Source: Platanthera guangdongensis
Lineage: Eukaryota; Streptophyta; Magnoliopsida; Asparagales; Orchidaceae
DNA: 64,000 bases
Assembly: GCA_039583875.1 (NCBI GenBank)
Contig: CM077150.1
Coordinates: forward strand, 1 to 64,000
Reading direction: 5' to 3'
Shown: positions 19,030 through 29,266 of the stretch, piece by piece
Position numbering within the stretch: the first letter of the stretch is position 1
Layout: each line of letters begins with the position of its first letter
Program-made: the position numbers and the translations under genes
The notes under the pieces: generated by a model
The model's database searches: none
What the model was told of the DNA's origin: nothing
Seen by the model: only the letters and a program-made list of their open reading frames with translations

Positions 19030-21745
19030 AAAAGGACGAAGTATACCTAGACCCCGAGCAGACCCCGATGTCAGGCTCTCACCTAACTGGCAGGGCTGGA
19101 AGTCACTCGTTGTCAGCCTTGGTCCCCGAGCAGATCTCGCTGTTAGGCTCTCACCTAGCTGGCAGAGCTGGAAGTCACTCTGTGTCAGCCTTGGACCCCG
19201 AGCAGATCCCGCTATCAGGCTCTCACCTAGTTGGCAAGGCTGGAAGTCACTCGGTGTCAGCCTTGGACCCCGAGCAGATCCCGCTGTCAGGCTCTCACCT
19301 AGCTGGCAGGGCTGGAAGTCACTCGATGGTGTCAACCCCTGGACCCCGAGCAGATCCCGTTGTCAGGCTCTCACCTAGCTGGCAGGGTGGAAGTCACTCG
19401 GTGTCAGCCTTGGACCCCGAGCAGATCCCGCTGTCAGGCTTTCACCTAGTTGGCAAGGCTGAAAATCACTCAACGGTGTCAACCCCTGGAACCCGAGCAG
19501 ATCCCGCTGTCAGGCTCTCACCTAGCTGGCAGGGCTGGAAGTCACTCGGTGTGAGCCTTGGACCCCGAGTAGATCCCGTTGTCAGTCTCTCGCCTAGCTG
19601 GCAGGGCTGGAAGTCACTCGATGGTGTCAACCCCTGGACCCCGTGCAGATCCCGCTGTCAGGCTGACAAGCATGTCAGAGTCAAATATTTTGTGGAGGGG
19701 GACTTGGTCCTGAAGAAAGTAGATGCGCAGGAAGGTCTGCAACCGTGGAAAAGCTCAACCCTAGCTGGGAGGGACAATTCATTATAAAAGAGGCATTGAA
19801 ATCAGGAGGGTATGGACTCCAAAATGTGGAGGGTGAGACCCTAAGTCTCACCTGGAGTGGTGACGACTTGAAATGTTTTTTTTCCTTAAAACATGTAAGT
19901 AGTACTTTGATTTTTAATAAAATTCTTTGACATGTCAATCCTGTCGCCATAGTTTGCACAAAAGGACGAAGTATACCTGGACCCCGAGCAGATCCCGATG
20001 TCAGGCTCTCACCTAACTGGCAGGGCTGGAAGTCACTCGTTGTCAGCCTTGGTCCACGAGCAGATCCTGCTGTCAGGCTCTCACCTAGCTGGCAGGGTTG
20101 GAAGTCACTCGGTGCCAGCTTTGGACCGCGAGCAGATCCCGATGTCAGGCTCTCACCTAGCTGGCAGGGCTGGAAGTCACTCGATGTCAGCCTTGGACCC
20201 CGGGCAGATCCCGCTGTCAGGCTCTCACCTAGCTGGCAGGGATGGAAGTCACTCGATGGTGTCAACCCCTAGGACGCTGAGAAGATCCCGCTGTCAGGCT
20301 CTCACCTAGCTGGCAGGGCTGGAAGTCACTCGGTGTCAACCTTAGACCCCGAGCAGATCCCGCTGTCAGGCTCTCACCTAGCTGGCAGGGCTGGAAGTCA
20401 CTCGACGGTGTCAACCCCTGGACCCCGAGCAGATCCCGCTGTCAGGCTCTCACCTAGCTGGCAGGGCTGGAAGTCACTCGGTGTCAGCCTTGGACCCCGA
20501 GTAAATCCTGCTGTCAAGCTCTCATCTAGCTGGCAGGGCTGGAAGTCACTCGATTGTGTCAACCCCTAGACCCCGAGCAGATCCCGCTTGTTAGGCTCTC
20601 ACCTAGCTGGCAGGGCTGGAAGTCACTCGGTTTCAGACTTGGACCCCGAGCAGATCCCGCTGTCAGGCTCTCACCTAGCTGGCAGGGCTGGAAGTCACTC
20701 AGTGTCAGCCTTGGACCCCGAGCAGATCTCGTTGTCAGGCTCTCACCTAGCTGGTAGGGCTGGAAGTCACTCGATGGTGTCAACCCCTGTACCCCGAGCA
20801 GATCCCGATGTCAAGCTCTCACATAGCTGGCAGGGCTGGAAGTCACTCGGTGTCAGACTTGGGCCCCGAGCAGATCCCGTTGTCAGGCTCTCACCTAGCT
20901 GGCAAGGCTGGAAGTCACTCGATGGTGTCAGCCTTGGACCCCGAGCAGAATCCCGCTGTCATCTCTCACCTAGCTGGCAGGGCTGGAAGTCACTCGATGG
21001 TGTCAACCCCTAGACCCTGAGCAGATCCCGTTGTCAGGCTCTCACCTAGCTGGCAGCAGAGCTGCAAGTCACTCGGTGTCAGCCTTGGGCCCCGAGCAGA
21101 TCCCGTTGTCAGGCTCTCACCTAGCTGGCAGGGCTGGAAGTCACTCGATGGTGTCAACCTATGGACCCCGAGCAGATCCCGCTGTTAGGCTCTCACCTAT
21201 CTAGCAGGGTTGGAAGTCACTCGGTGTCAGCCTTGGACCCCGAGCAGATCCCGCTGTCATGCTCTCACCTAGCTGACAAGGCTAGAAGTCACTCGATGGT
21301 GTCAACCCCTGGATCCCGAGCAGATCCCGCTGTCAGGCTCTCACCTAGCTGGCAGGGCTGGAAGTCACTCGGTGTCAGCCTTGGACCCCGAGCAGATCCC
21401 GCTGTCAGGCTCTCACCTAGCTGACAAGGGTTGGAAGTCACTCGGTGTCAGCCTTGGACCCCGAACAGATCCCGCTGCCAGGCTATCACCTAGCTGGCAG
21501 GGCTGGAAGTCACTCGGTGTCAGCCTTGGACCCCGAGTAGATCCCGTTGTCAGGCACTTTCACCTAGCTGGCAGGGCTGGAAGTCACTCAATGGTGTCAA
21601 CCACTTGACCCGGAGCAGATCCCGCTGTCAGGCTCTCACCTAGCTGACAGGGCTGGATGTCACTCGGTGTCATCCCCGGACCCCGAGCAAATCCCGATGT
21701 CAGGCTCTCACCTAGCTGACGGGGCTGGAAGTCACTTGGGGAAGT
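19030..21745. repeat. tandem array of ~72-bp units, about 35 copies
   Basis: The unit gaccccgagcagatcccgct + gtcaggctctcacctagctg + gcagggctggaagtcactcg + gtgtcagccttg repeats head to tail; starts at 19194 and 19266 show a 72-bp step. Some units read gatggtgtcaacccct instead of ggtgtcagcctt, adding 6 bp. The steps are multiples of three, so both strands show long spurious open frames. The array is split in two blocks by a copy of the integrase end (19657-19990). Arrays between pol and 3' LTR are known in large Tat elements. Confidence 0.97.
19657..19990 (+). repeat. duplicated 3' end of integrase inside the array
   Basis: This segment repeats 18735-19070: DKHVRVKYFVEGDLVLKK, then after a small deletion KLNPSWEGQFIIKEALKSGG and the same 3' flank (gtaagtagtactttgatttt ...). 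With the adjoining repeats it forms a tandem duplication with a step of about 922 bp (18735 to 19657), so part of the array spread together with coding sequence. Confidence 0.9.
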
Positions 21746-23216
21746 CCTACACTCTCCAGATAGTGTCTAACAAGCTTGGCTTTTCTTCTAAGAATAAGAG
21801 AGGAGAGCTCGGCATAGATGAGTCCGGGTTCGCCAATTCAGCTCGGCCTCGGCAGAAGGGTGGCGAGCCGGGCCCTTGGACCTCGCTGAAGGGAGGCAGA
21901 TCCCGCCAAAACGCTTCGCCCCCCGCTTTGTTTTACTTGGGAAAATTTGGTGATTTTGATCTTATATTGATAAATTTATGGGTTGCTTGCGAGCGAGCTG
22001 GGGGTGGTGCACCTAGTGTGGCGGATAGTCCATCCCGGGTCATCTAAGATTTGGCAAGCTCTCAAAGGATATTCTCAGAAACGAGCTCTAACAACTACCC
22101 TACTCGCAAAATCTATCTACGCGAGGTCACGCCAAGGGAAGGGCTCGTGAGCGAGCAAGACACATCAAAGACAGAAAAAAGATAGAAAAAAGTGAAGAGG
22201 GTTATAATAAAAAATGTATTCCATTGAACAGTAAAATTTACAGGTGGAGCTCGCCTCGATGAGAAAACAAAAAGAAAAAAATACATCAACCCTTTCCCCT
22301 CTCGCTGGACTGGTGACCGTCGCCCCCTTCGCCAGACAGGTCCTGGAAGCCCTTCCCGAACAGCGCATCAAGACTGTCTTCCTTCTCGTTGGGCGGCGTC
22401 GCCGGGAAGAGGCTCGGCATCAGGTGTTGGAGCATGCGTTCGGGCCGAGATATCCCGGATCTTGGTATGTGTTTTAAATGTGCAGGGATACAGATTTTTT
22501 ATGTACAAAGGAATGGCCATGACTTGATGAAAAGGAAAAACCACCATAACACTACCGCGGGCGATAGCTAATCAGTTCAGTGTCCAGCCTTAATCCGCAC
22601 GTCCGCGCACGAAGTCACGGTTCAGGATATCGGGGGCGATACCGATGTCGCCGAGCGATTCGACGACGTTCTCCGCTCAGATGAAAATCCGCGCGAGTTG
22701 ATGTCCCAACGGAGAGTTATCACTATCGCGGGGCTCTCTACCACCGGCGATAGCATGAAGTGATATATACGCCAAAATTTCTCGCAGAGTTTTGTTTTTC
22801 AAAGATCCTCGTTTCCAGCCTCTTGTCCGTTGAAATCTCAAGGGGAGGGTGCGTTCAGGATCGGCCACCATCATCTTCAAAGCCGTGATTTTGAGGGAGT
22901 TTTTAAGTTTTACTATTGTACATTTTCACTTTCTATCTTTGTAATTGGGAAGGGAAAATCCCACCTTGGGAGTGTCTAGTCCGTGTGTGGCTTAAAATCA
23001 CCACCTTGTGTGTGGTGTCTATCTTTGTGTGGCAGGAGTAAATCCTGGCGGTGGATTTAGGGGGAGGCTAGTAGCTCGGGAGATATTGACGACTGAGGGA
23101 TTAGTGAAAAAGCTTATTATCGTGTTTGATTTCAAGCTCAGAATCATTTTACATATATTTTTTGTCATTTTCATTTCATTGCTTCGTTGTATCTAATATC
23201 ATATTTTATAAAAAGT
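21746..23216. other. non-coding 3' region of the Tat element
   Basis: I see no coding motif on either strand. The first 150 bp are rich in gagctcgg/ggcgagc, as is most of the element. The stretch from about 22640 to 23215 is AT-richer and would be the 3'UTR and downstream flank of the antisense gene. It could contain a separate small insertion, but no repeats or duplications mark its limits. Confidence 0.4.
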
Positions 23217-25168
23217 TTATAAAATTTTAAAGAGCGGGCGCCACAAGATCCCCTCCAGCTCGCACCCCTCCACCAGCAAGGCCTTCATCATCTGGGGGTG
23301 CGCGCAGGAGTTGATCCGCAGCCTGGCGAGGTCGGCCTCGCCAATCTCCTCTTGTAGGGGAGGGTAGGATCCGCCGCCAGCCGGGAAGAAGATGCCTGGC
23401 GGCGGAGCGGCGCGAGCTCGCGTTCGTCCCCTCCAACAAGGCGGGCGCGCAGCTCTTCCTCTTCCTGCCCAGCGGCCTCGCAACTGGCATCCTGATAGGG
23501 AAGTATATTAGCAATAGAGCAAAAAAAAAGAATCCCAAGTAAAAAGGGAGAAGGGTAGGCGACAGCCCGATGCTTACCAGTCCGCCGGCAGTCCTGGGTG
23601 AGAAGCTTCTCAGCAATGTCGAGCTGCCTTGCCAAGTCGACGGCCTTGTACTTGGCGACGTCGCGAGCTTTCTGGATGAGGTTGCTGAGGTTGAAGCTGC
23701 GGCGAACCACCATGTGGTGGAGCTCCATGGCTCGCATATGGGCCTGCATGCCCTCATGGCACAGCTGCCGCAGGGGGACGCCCTTGTAGGTCTCGACGTC
23801 CTCGCGGCCATATAGGTCGAAGTCCTAGTGCATAGGCATGACCGGTGGCGGGCTCGCGGTCAGCCCAGCAAGGGTGGAGGGTAGATATGGAGACTCGGTG
23901 GGCCAGATCATCCCACTGGACCATGGGCTCACCCGCTGAGTCCTTCCACCTCCCCCCAAACCCGAAGAGGGGGTGTTCTTTTGGCGCGGCGGGCTCGCGA
24001 GCCGCCTTCTTCGCCGGGGGCGGAGCAGATATCGCCGCGGGCGGGGCAGAGGTCGTCGCGGGAGGAGCAGGGGTCGCGACAACTTCCTTCCCCTTATTGG
24101 TGATCTCTTTGAGCGGGCTCTCCGGCGACCCATCGGGGATGACCTCGGGCGAGCTCATGTATTTGGGGCTCCGTTGATGTTGTTGATGTTGTTTCGCCTG
24201 CGGAGCCAACACGACTCTGCTCATCTTTTTTTGGTAGTTGTTGGCGATGTGGCGGGCTCAACCCCGCATCCTCAGGTCGCCTCTTGCCGGAGGAGGGTTT
24301 GGAGAAAGCTGCTTCGTCTCGGCAGGCCGTTGTCGTTGCCTTCTTGCGAGCGAGAGGGTCCGCATGCAACCCCGAGTCCGCAAACGGCGGGTTCACGGGG
24401 ATTAGCCGCTCCCCTACATGAAATAACTTGGAAAAATTAGAGGATTTCCATGATAAAGTGACGAGCTCGGCAATGGGGAGAGAACAATACCTTCGCCAGG
24501 CAGAACGGGGGGGGGGAGCAAGTCAAGGCCCCTTCGCAGGAAGACGACCTCGAAGTCCTTGTGGAGGAAGAACTTATGGAGGTCGGCATCGTTGTCGAAG
24601 ACGACAGGCGGGCGGGCGGTAGACCTCCTCGGCCTTCTGCTGGGGGGGAGAAAGGGATGTTGCCAAGATCGCCCTTGATGAAGGCGATCTTGGTCATCCG
24701 GTTGTGATGTTTGTTCGCGATCTCGCGAACCTTGATCAGCGAGACCATGAAGTAGCCTACGCCATCCGGCGTCACCTTGTAGGAAAAGAGTTTTCTGAAC
24801 ACCGTCAGGTTGAACTCCATCCTCTCTCGCAGGAGGTAGCTCGTGAACGCCACCATCATGGCGATGGCGTTCGAGTTCAGCTGCGCGGGCACCGCGCTGT
24901 AGTACTTCAAGATTTGGCGGATTTTCGGCCAAAGGAGGAGTCGCAACCCCACCTCAAAGTGCGAGATGGGGAAAGCGAGTTCGTCGTCATAGAAGGAGTT
25001 GATGGCCTTCCCCTCCCTGGGACGGCACACCTCAAAGCCTGGCGGCACATGGTCGCCCACAAACTCGGCGAGCTCGGCCTCGCTGGTGTTCCCTTCAAAG
25101 AAGCAGTAGTCAGTGAAGTGCTGGGCGCACTTGGTGCGACCATCAGCGTCAGGGTTGGTCTTGCCCAT
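23217..25168 (-). CDS. antisense spliced gene 1 (Transposase_28-like), with indels
   Basis: The minus-strand gene starts at ATG 25168. Exon 1 (25168-24491) encodes a conserved globular part: VCRPREGKAINSFYDDELAF, LPAQLNSN-type residues (VPAQLNSNAIAMMVAFTSYL), TVFRKLFSYK and IKGDLGNIPFSP. The pattern resembles Pfam Transposase_28, the plant-specific domain of extra ORFs in gypsy elements. Intron 1 (24490-24414, aag|gtattg...catgtag|gg, 77 bp) leads to exon 2 (Pro/Ala-rich, then a coiled coil ARDVAKYKAVDLARQLDIAE). Intron 2 (23577-23492, ctg|gtaagc...tatcag|g, 86 bp) leads to exon 3, stop at 23217. Both introns are phase 1 and preserve frame. Indels in C7 (near 24641) and A7 (near 24226) runs and near 23830 interrupt it. 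Its function is unknown. Confidence 0.75.
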
Positions 25169-25265
25169 GCTCGCAGAAGAGGGGGTGAGGCGCGAGTAAG
25201 AAAGAGAAAAGTGCGGGGAGAGAGAAAATCAGCAGTTAATACAACGTACGGGGTTGGTGAGGGGG

Positions 25266-25274
25266 CTATTTATA
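25266..25274 (-). promoter_or_regulatory. TATA box of antisense gene 1
   Basis: Minus-strand tataaatag, 92-100 bp before the ATG at 25168, inside a stretch whose downstream part is CT-rich like a plant 5'UTR. The same octamer-like box is used by the sense LTR promoter (13160). Confidence 0.65.
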
Positions 25275-25549
25275 GCAAAAAAAATCTGGGGTCAAGCTGT
25301 CCAATCGGCCCAGCTCGCCATCGCAGCTCGCCAACCCCCAGCTCGCCGACTTCTGGTGCATTCCATCTCACGCCAAGTTAAACAAAAATGCAATATATTA
25401 TTTGAATAATGCATATCTAAGAATGTTTAAAGTTATTTATTACAACAGTCAAGTGCAGGAATAAGAAAGCGGGGCGCGCGGGCAGGGGGAGAGCAGGGGG
25501 CGAGTACCGGTCGGCTCGGCAAGGGAGCCGCCTTTTATCTACCCCGGCC

Positions 25550-26590
25550 TCGCATCCCCCATCCCCCAGACTGCCGCGCGCGGAGCAGCTCGCGAATCCT
25601 CCCCGAATTCCTCCACGCGACCGAGAGGTCGTCGTCAATCTCATCCAGAAGCCGGGAAGGAGACGTCATCTTGCCAGCCTGGCCGCTTCGCACCTCGTCA
25701 GCAAGACGCGCGTAGTCGCGTTAAAGCGCCTCGTTGACCTCCTACACCTCGTGCAGCCCGCGCACAAGTTTTTTGAAGAGCTTGACCCCCCTCCTCGTCA
25801 GCTCGTGTTGCTCCACTTCAGGACCCAGGTAAGAGTCGAGCGAGCTCGGGGAGGGGAGGGGAGAGTAATGGGTTGTCCGCGAAGACTCCTCGGCCGCGGA
25901 TTGGCTAGGGGGAACTGTGAAGACAGAAACATTAACAATGAGAGGCATGCTGGAAATTCACATGAGGAGAATCCAAGGCCAAGTTTACCTGACGAGCTCG
26001 ACACCTCCAAGAAGGTGCGGGGAGGGACAAACCACAGGTCCTTGCCGCGACCTGGGCCGCACGTTCCCGGCGAGAGGAGCTCAAATCACGGAATGGGGAT
26101 GGTCTCCACACCCGCCCCCGTGGTCACGACAGCTCACTGAGGGGAGGGGGCGTGCACCGGCGAGTTCGGCTTCTGTGAGCTCACCCTCAAGGTCCCAAAG
26201 GGAGGGGACGGGTCCCGGGGACGGTTCTCCGGAGTTATGAATCGCGAGTCCCCAAGTGTGGTCTTGGCTCGCGGGGTGGGGTCCCGCGGCGGGGTGCCCT
26301 CCACGCCATCCGGCTGGCAGTCCGGGCCGTCACCGAGGTCAACGATATTCTTGCCCTTTTTTAGAGAAGGGAGGGTTGAGGAGCCAGCCCCGTGCTTCAA
26401 GGTAGTCCTCAGGTCGTCATAAATGGGCTCGGCCGCCGGAAGGAAACGACTTCACCCTTTTAGCGGAGTTGGGTTCGGTCATGCCACCTTGCGGGACGGT
26501 GGGTGGAACCGCAGTTAGGGCGGCCATGCGAGCAGCCGAGGTCTGGCGAACCCTGGCGAGTCGCTCTTGAATCTCCTTTGGGATCGACAT
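25550..26590 (-). CDS. antisense spliced gene 2, unknown function, with indels
   Basis: Starts at ATG 26590 (SIPKEIQERLARVRQTSAAR), an Arg/Ala-rich helix. A one-base frame change near 26435 links it to a Gly/Pro/Ser-rich middle (26420-26000). An intron at 25988-25915 (cag|gtaaac...ttcacag|tt, 74 bp, phase 1) joins this to exon 2, frame preserved. Exon 2 begins PPSQSAAEESSRTTHYSPLP and ends in a helical segment, EVEQHELTRRGVKLFKKLVR followed after a stop or shift by RLLDEIDDDLSVAWRNSGR. I do not recognise the family. The layout, disordered middle and C-terminal helices, resembles gene 1's tail. The end coordinate is approximate. Confidence 0.6.
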
Positions 26591-26643
26591 CTTGGCAGGG
26601 TTGGAGCAAATGGAATGGCAAGTGTCAAGCAGGTATGCAGGTG

Positions 26644-26653
26644 TATATATATA
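26644..26653 (-). promoter_or_regulatory. TATA box of antisense gene 2
   Basis: Minus-strand tatatatata within ctatatatatacac, 54-63 bp before the ATG at 26590 and about 115 bp from the inner edge of the 3' LTR. It points away from the LTR, into the element. Confidence 0.55.
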
Positions 26654-26766
26654 GCCACAGATGGACCCCACCCGAAGATTCTCTCCGGTTCACCCCGCAC
26701 TCGCCGAACACTTGGGGTTGGATGTTTCTTTCTGAGCTTTACCAAGCTCAAAAAGAACGAGGATTA

Positions 26767-27508
26767 TGTACAACCCCGTATCCGGCGAGTGAGGTCGCCA
26801 GAAACCAGACCGACCGGTTCAGATCGCCCAAGCAGCATACGAGCTCAGCAGAGGAATCTGAAGGCAGTAGGCGAGCTCGACAGGGAAAGCCGAACCCGAG
26901 CTCGGCATTCATCGCGACCCCGAGCTCGGCATTCGCCGAGCCAGGCCCGGGATTCGTCGAGCTGAGCTCGATTAATGAAGGAAAATCGAAAGGCGAGCAT
27001 AGTAGCCAGCTCGCAATCGCCCTATGGAGCTCGGCAGCCAGCAGGCGAGCAGGATCTTCAGGGGTGGCCGAGCTCGCCCAGGTCTATGAGGTACTTTTTA
27101 CTATTTTGCCCTGCTGGCCTGCCCATAGCCTTTCAGAACAGCGGAGTTACGCTGTTGGCAGACCAACCTGGACTGCACATAGCCGTTCAGGATAACAGAA
27201 GTTGGCTATTTACAGACCGTTTTCAAAAATCTATAAATAGGACCCAAGGGGTACCTCAGAAAGCATGCTTCGTTATGCCCTCTTGCTCCCTACTTCAAGC
27301 GCTTTCTGAGGATATCTTAGCTCGGCCTTTGGCTAAGGAGGAAAAGCGCTCTAAGATCTTTCGGGTGTGTGGTGGGTCCTCCCCGTCGAGCCCTTGGGTC
27401 AGTTCTTCCTTATTTCCCTTGTTATTTTGCTTGTAGGAGTGAAGTAGGTGCGCGATCACCCCTTCCCCGAGGGTGAACTCCACAAGAGACCGTTTTTCGG
27501 TTTCAACA
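26767..27508 (+). repeat. 3' LTR of the Tat element
   Basis: 742 bp, same ends as the 5' LTR, preceded by the purine-rich aaaaagaacgagga (26750-26763). TATA box at 27232-27240. Followed directly by the second copy of the target-site duplication gtatc. Confidence 0.95.
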
Positions 27509-28440
27509 GTATCTTTGTGGACCCATCTAAGATAACAACAGTGTTAGATTGGAAGAGGCTTACAACGTCTAAGGAGATAAGAAGCTTCTTGGGGTTGACA
27601 GTTTAATATAGAAAATATGTGCAAGGATTTTCAGTGATATCTGCGCCTTTGACCAAACTTACGTAGAAGAGTGCAATTTTTGTTTGGAGGGATGTCGTGA
27701 GAAAATTTTTCAGGAGTTGAAGAAGAGGTTATGTTCTGCTCCAGTTTTGGCTTTGCCTGCCGAGGGGTGGAGTTGGGCTCGGTCGTGTTTTGATGCAGGA
27801 AGGGAAAGTTATTGTGCATGGTTCAAGATAATTGAAAGTTCATTAGAGGAATTATCCTATGTATGACTTGAAATTTGCTACAGTTATTTATGCTTTGAAG
27901 TTATAGAGCCATCTTTTGTATGGAGTGTCGTGCAAGATCTTCACGGATCATAAGAGCTTGAAGTACGTCTTCACTCAAAAGGAACTGAATCTGCGCCAAC
28001 GAAGATGGTTAGAGTATGTTACGGACTATGATGTTGATATTCTTTATCATTCAGGCAAGGCTGATGTGGTGTTCGATGTCTTGAGCCGAAAGTCCGCGCC
28101 TGTCTTTAATCTTTCCGTGCAATCCCTGGTGGAGAAGTTCTTATTGATGAACATAACTGTTGGGGGTAGCACCATGCTGAGTAGCTTGAAAGTTGAAGAG
28201 ATTTTGTGGATTACGCTTACAAGATTACATTGGAAAGATGATTCAGATTTGCAGCATACCCAAGCAGAGTTGAAAATGGAGAATTACCAGATTTTTCTAT
28301 TGATGATGTTGGCAACTTGAAGTACCGTGATAGATTTTGCATTCTGCTGTTGAGGATATTCGAGCAAAGATTTGTTAAGAAGTGCAAAGTTCTAGTGTTG
28401 TCTATCATCCTGGTTCTACAAAGATGTACTGAGATCTGAA
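27509..28440 (+). pseudogene. Tekay-like RT C-terminus and RNase H, continued after the Tat insertion
   Basis: The frame resumes exactly at the insertion point: FVDPSKITTVLDWKR, EIRSFLGLTV, then a stop. It continues in shifted frames with APLTKLT, ELKKRLCSAPVLALP and, at 27916-28130, the RNase H end: [51 protein letters not shown]. Several stops and shifts (27603, 27680, 27865) make it a pseudogene. [22 protein letters not shown] is typical of Tekay/Del chromoviruses. Confidence 0.9.
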
Positions 28441-29266
28441 GTAGATTGTCTGATGGTCAGGTATGAAGAATGATATAACAAGATTTGTATATGTGTGTTA
28501 TACTTGTCAGCATGTCAAGACAGATCACATGAGACTTGGAGGTAAGTTGACACCTTTGGATATTCCAAGCTGGAAGTGTGAGAGTATTTCTATGGATTTC
28601 ATTACCGGTTTGCCAAGATCTCCTCGAGAGCATGATGATGTTTGGGTTATAGTCGATAGATTGACAAAGTGTGTCCATTTTGTGTCTTTCAAGATTGACT
28701 ATTCCACAAAGAAAATAACAGAGCTTTATTTGAACGAAGTTATCAGGTTGCATGGTATTCCAACGAGTATAGTGTCAGATCGGGACTCAGGGTTTATGTC
28801 TTATTTCTAGCAAAACTTGCAGGGAGCGTTCGACACTGACCTTAGGTATTCTACCGTTTATCATTCGTAGACTAATGGTCAAACGAAAAGGGTCAATCAG
28901 ATTGTAGAAGACATGATTAGATGTTAATTATATCCTGGACTATGGTGAAGCATGGGACGAGCGTCTCAGATTCATGGAGTTCGTATACAATAACAACTAC
29001 TAAGAAAGCTTGCAGATGACCCCCTTTAAAGCTTTGTATGGGAGGCATTGCCGAACTCCCTTATTTTGGGTCGAGGTTGGTGAGAAACCATTGTTGGGTC
29101 CAGAGGCCTTGGAAGAGATGAGCATTTCCGTGACCCATATTTGAGAGAAACTTTGATTGACTCAAGAGCATTATGAGAAGTATGCAAATCGACGGAGGGT
29201 TGATCTGGAGTTTGCTATTAGGGATATGATGTTCTTGAAAGTTTCTTTGATACTTGGTGTTAACAT
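28441..29266 (+). pseudogene. Tekay-like integrase, broken, up to the solo LTR
   Basis: 28463-28810: ITRFVYVCYTCQHVK (end of the zinc domain), SISMDFITGLPRSPREHDDV with VIVDRLTKCVHF (first Asp), HGIPTSIVSDRDSGFMS (second Asp). A stop at 28808 interrupts it. Further pieces, in changing frames, are YHS-stop-TNGQTKRVNQIVEDM (Glu replaced by Lys), KALYGRHCRTPL and DLEFAIRDMMFLKVS up to 29260, where the reversed solo LTR begins. Confidence 0.88.

Larger units (their letters stand above)
12694..27508 (+). mobile_element. Tat-lineage Ty3/gypsy retrotransposon, complete, 14.8 kb
   Basis: Two LTRs of exactly 742 bp (12694-13435, 26767-27508) with TG...CA ends are flanked by the 5-bp target-site duplication gtatc (12689-12693 and 27509-27513). 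Inside are gag, protease, RT, RNase H, a second RNase H, integrase, a tandem-repeat block and antisense genes before the 3' LTR. A second, archaeal-type RNase H and extra ORFs between pol and 3' LTR are traits of the Tat lineage (Ogre/Retand/RIRE2 relatives). The LTRs differ at roughly 4-6 percent of sites by eye, mostly C/T and G/A, so this is an old insertion. Confidence 0.95.

Noticed and set aside
19068..21608. Long open frames on both strands (for example 239 aa + and 194 aa -) with repeated SGSHLAGRAGSHS or DFQPCQLGESL
   Set aside because: They are translations of the 72-bp tandem repeats; the step is a multiple of three, so any frame without a stop in one unit stays open.
22160..22580. 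Small frames on both strands downstream of the 72-bp array
   Set aside because: Below 80 codons, low complexity, no motif, and not in frame with the antisense gene.
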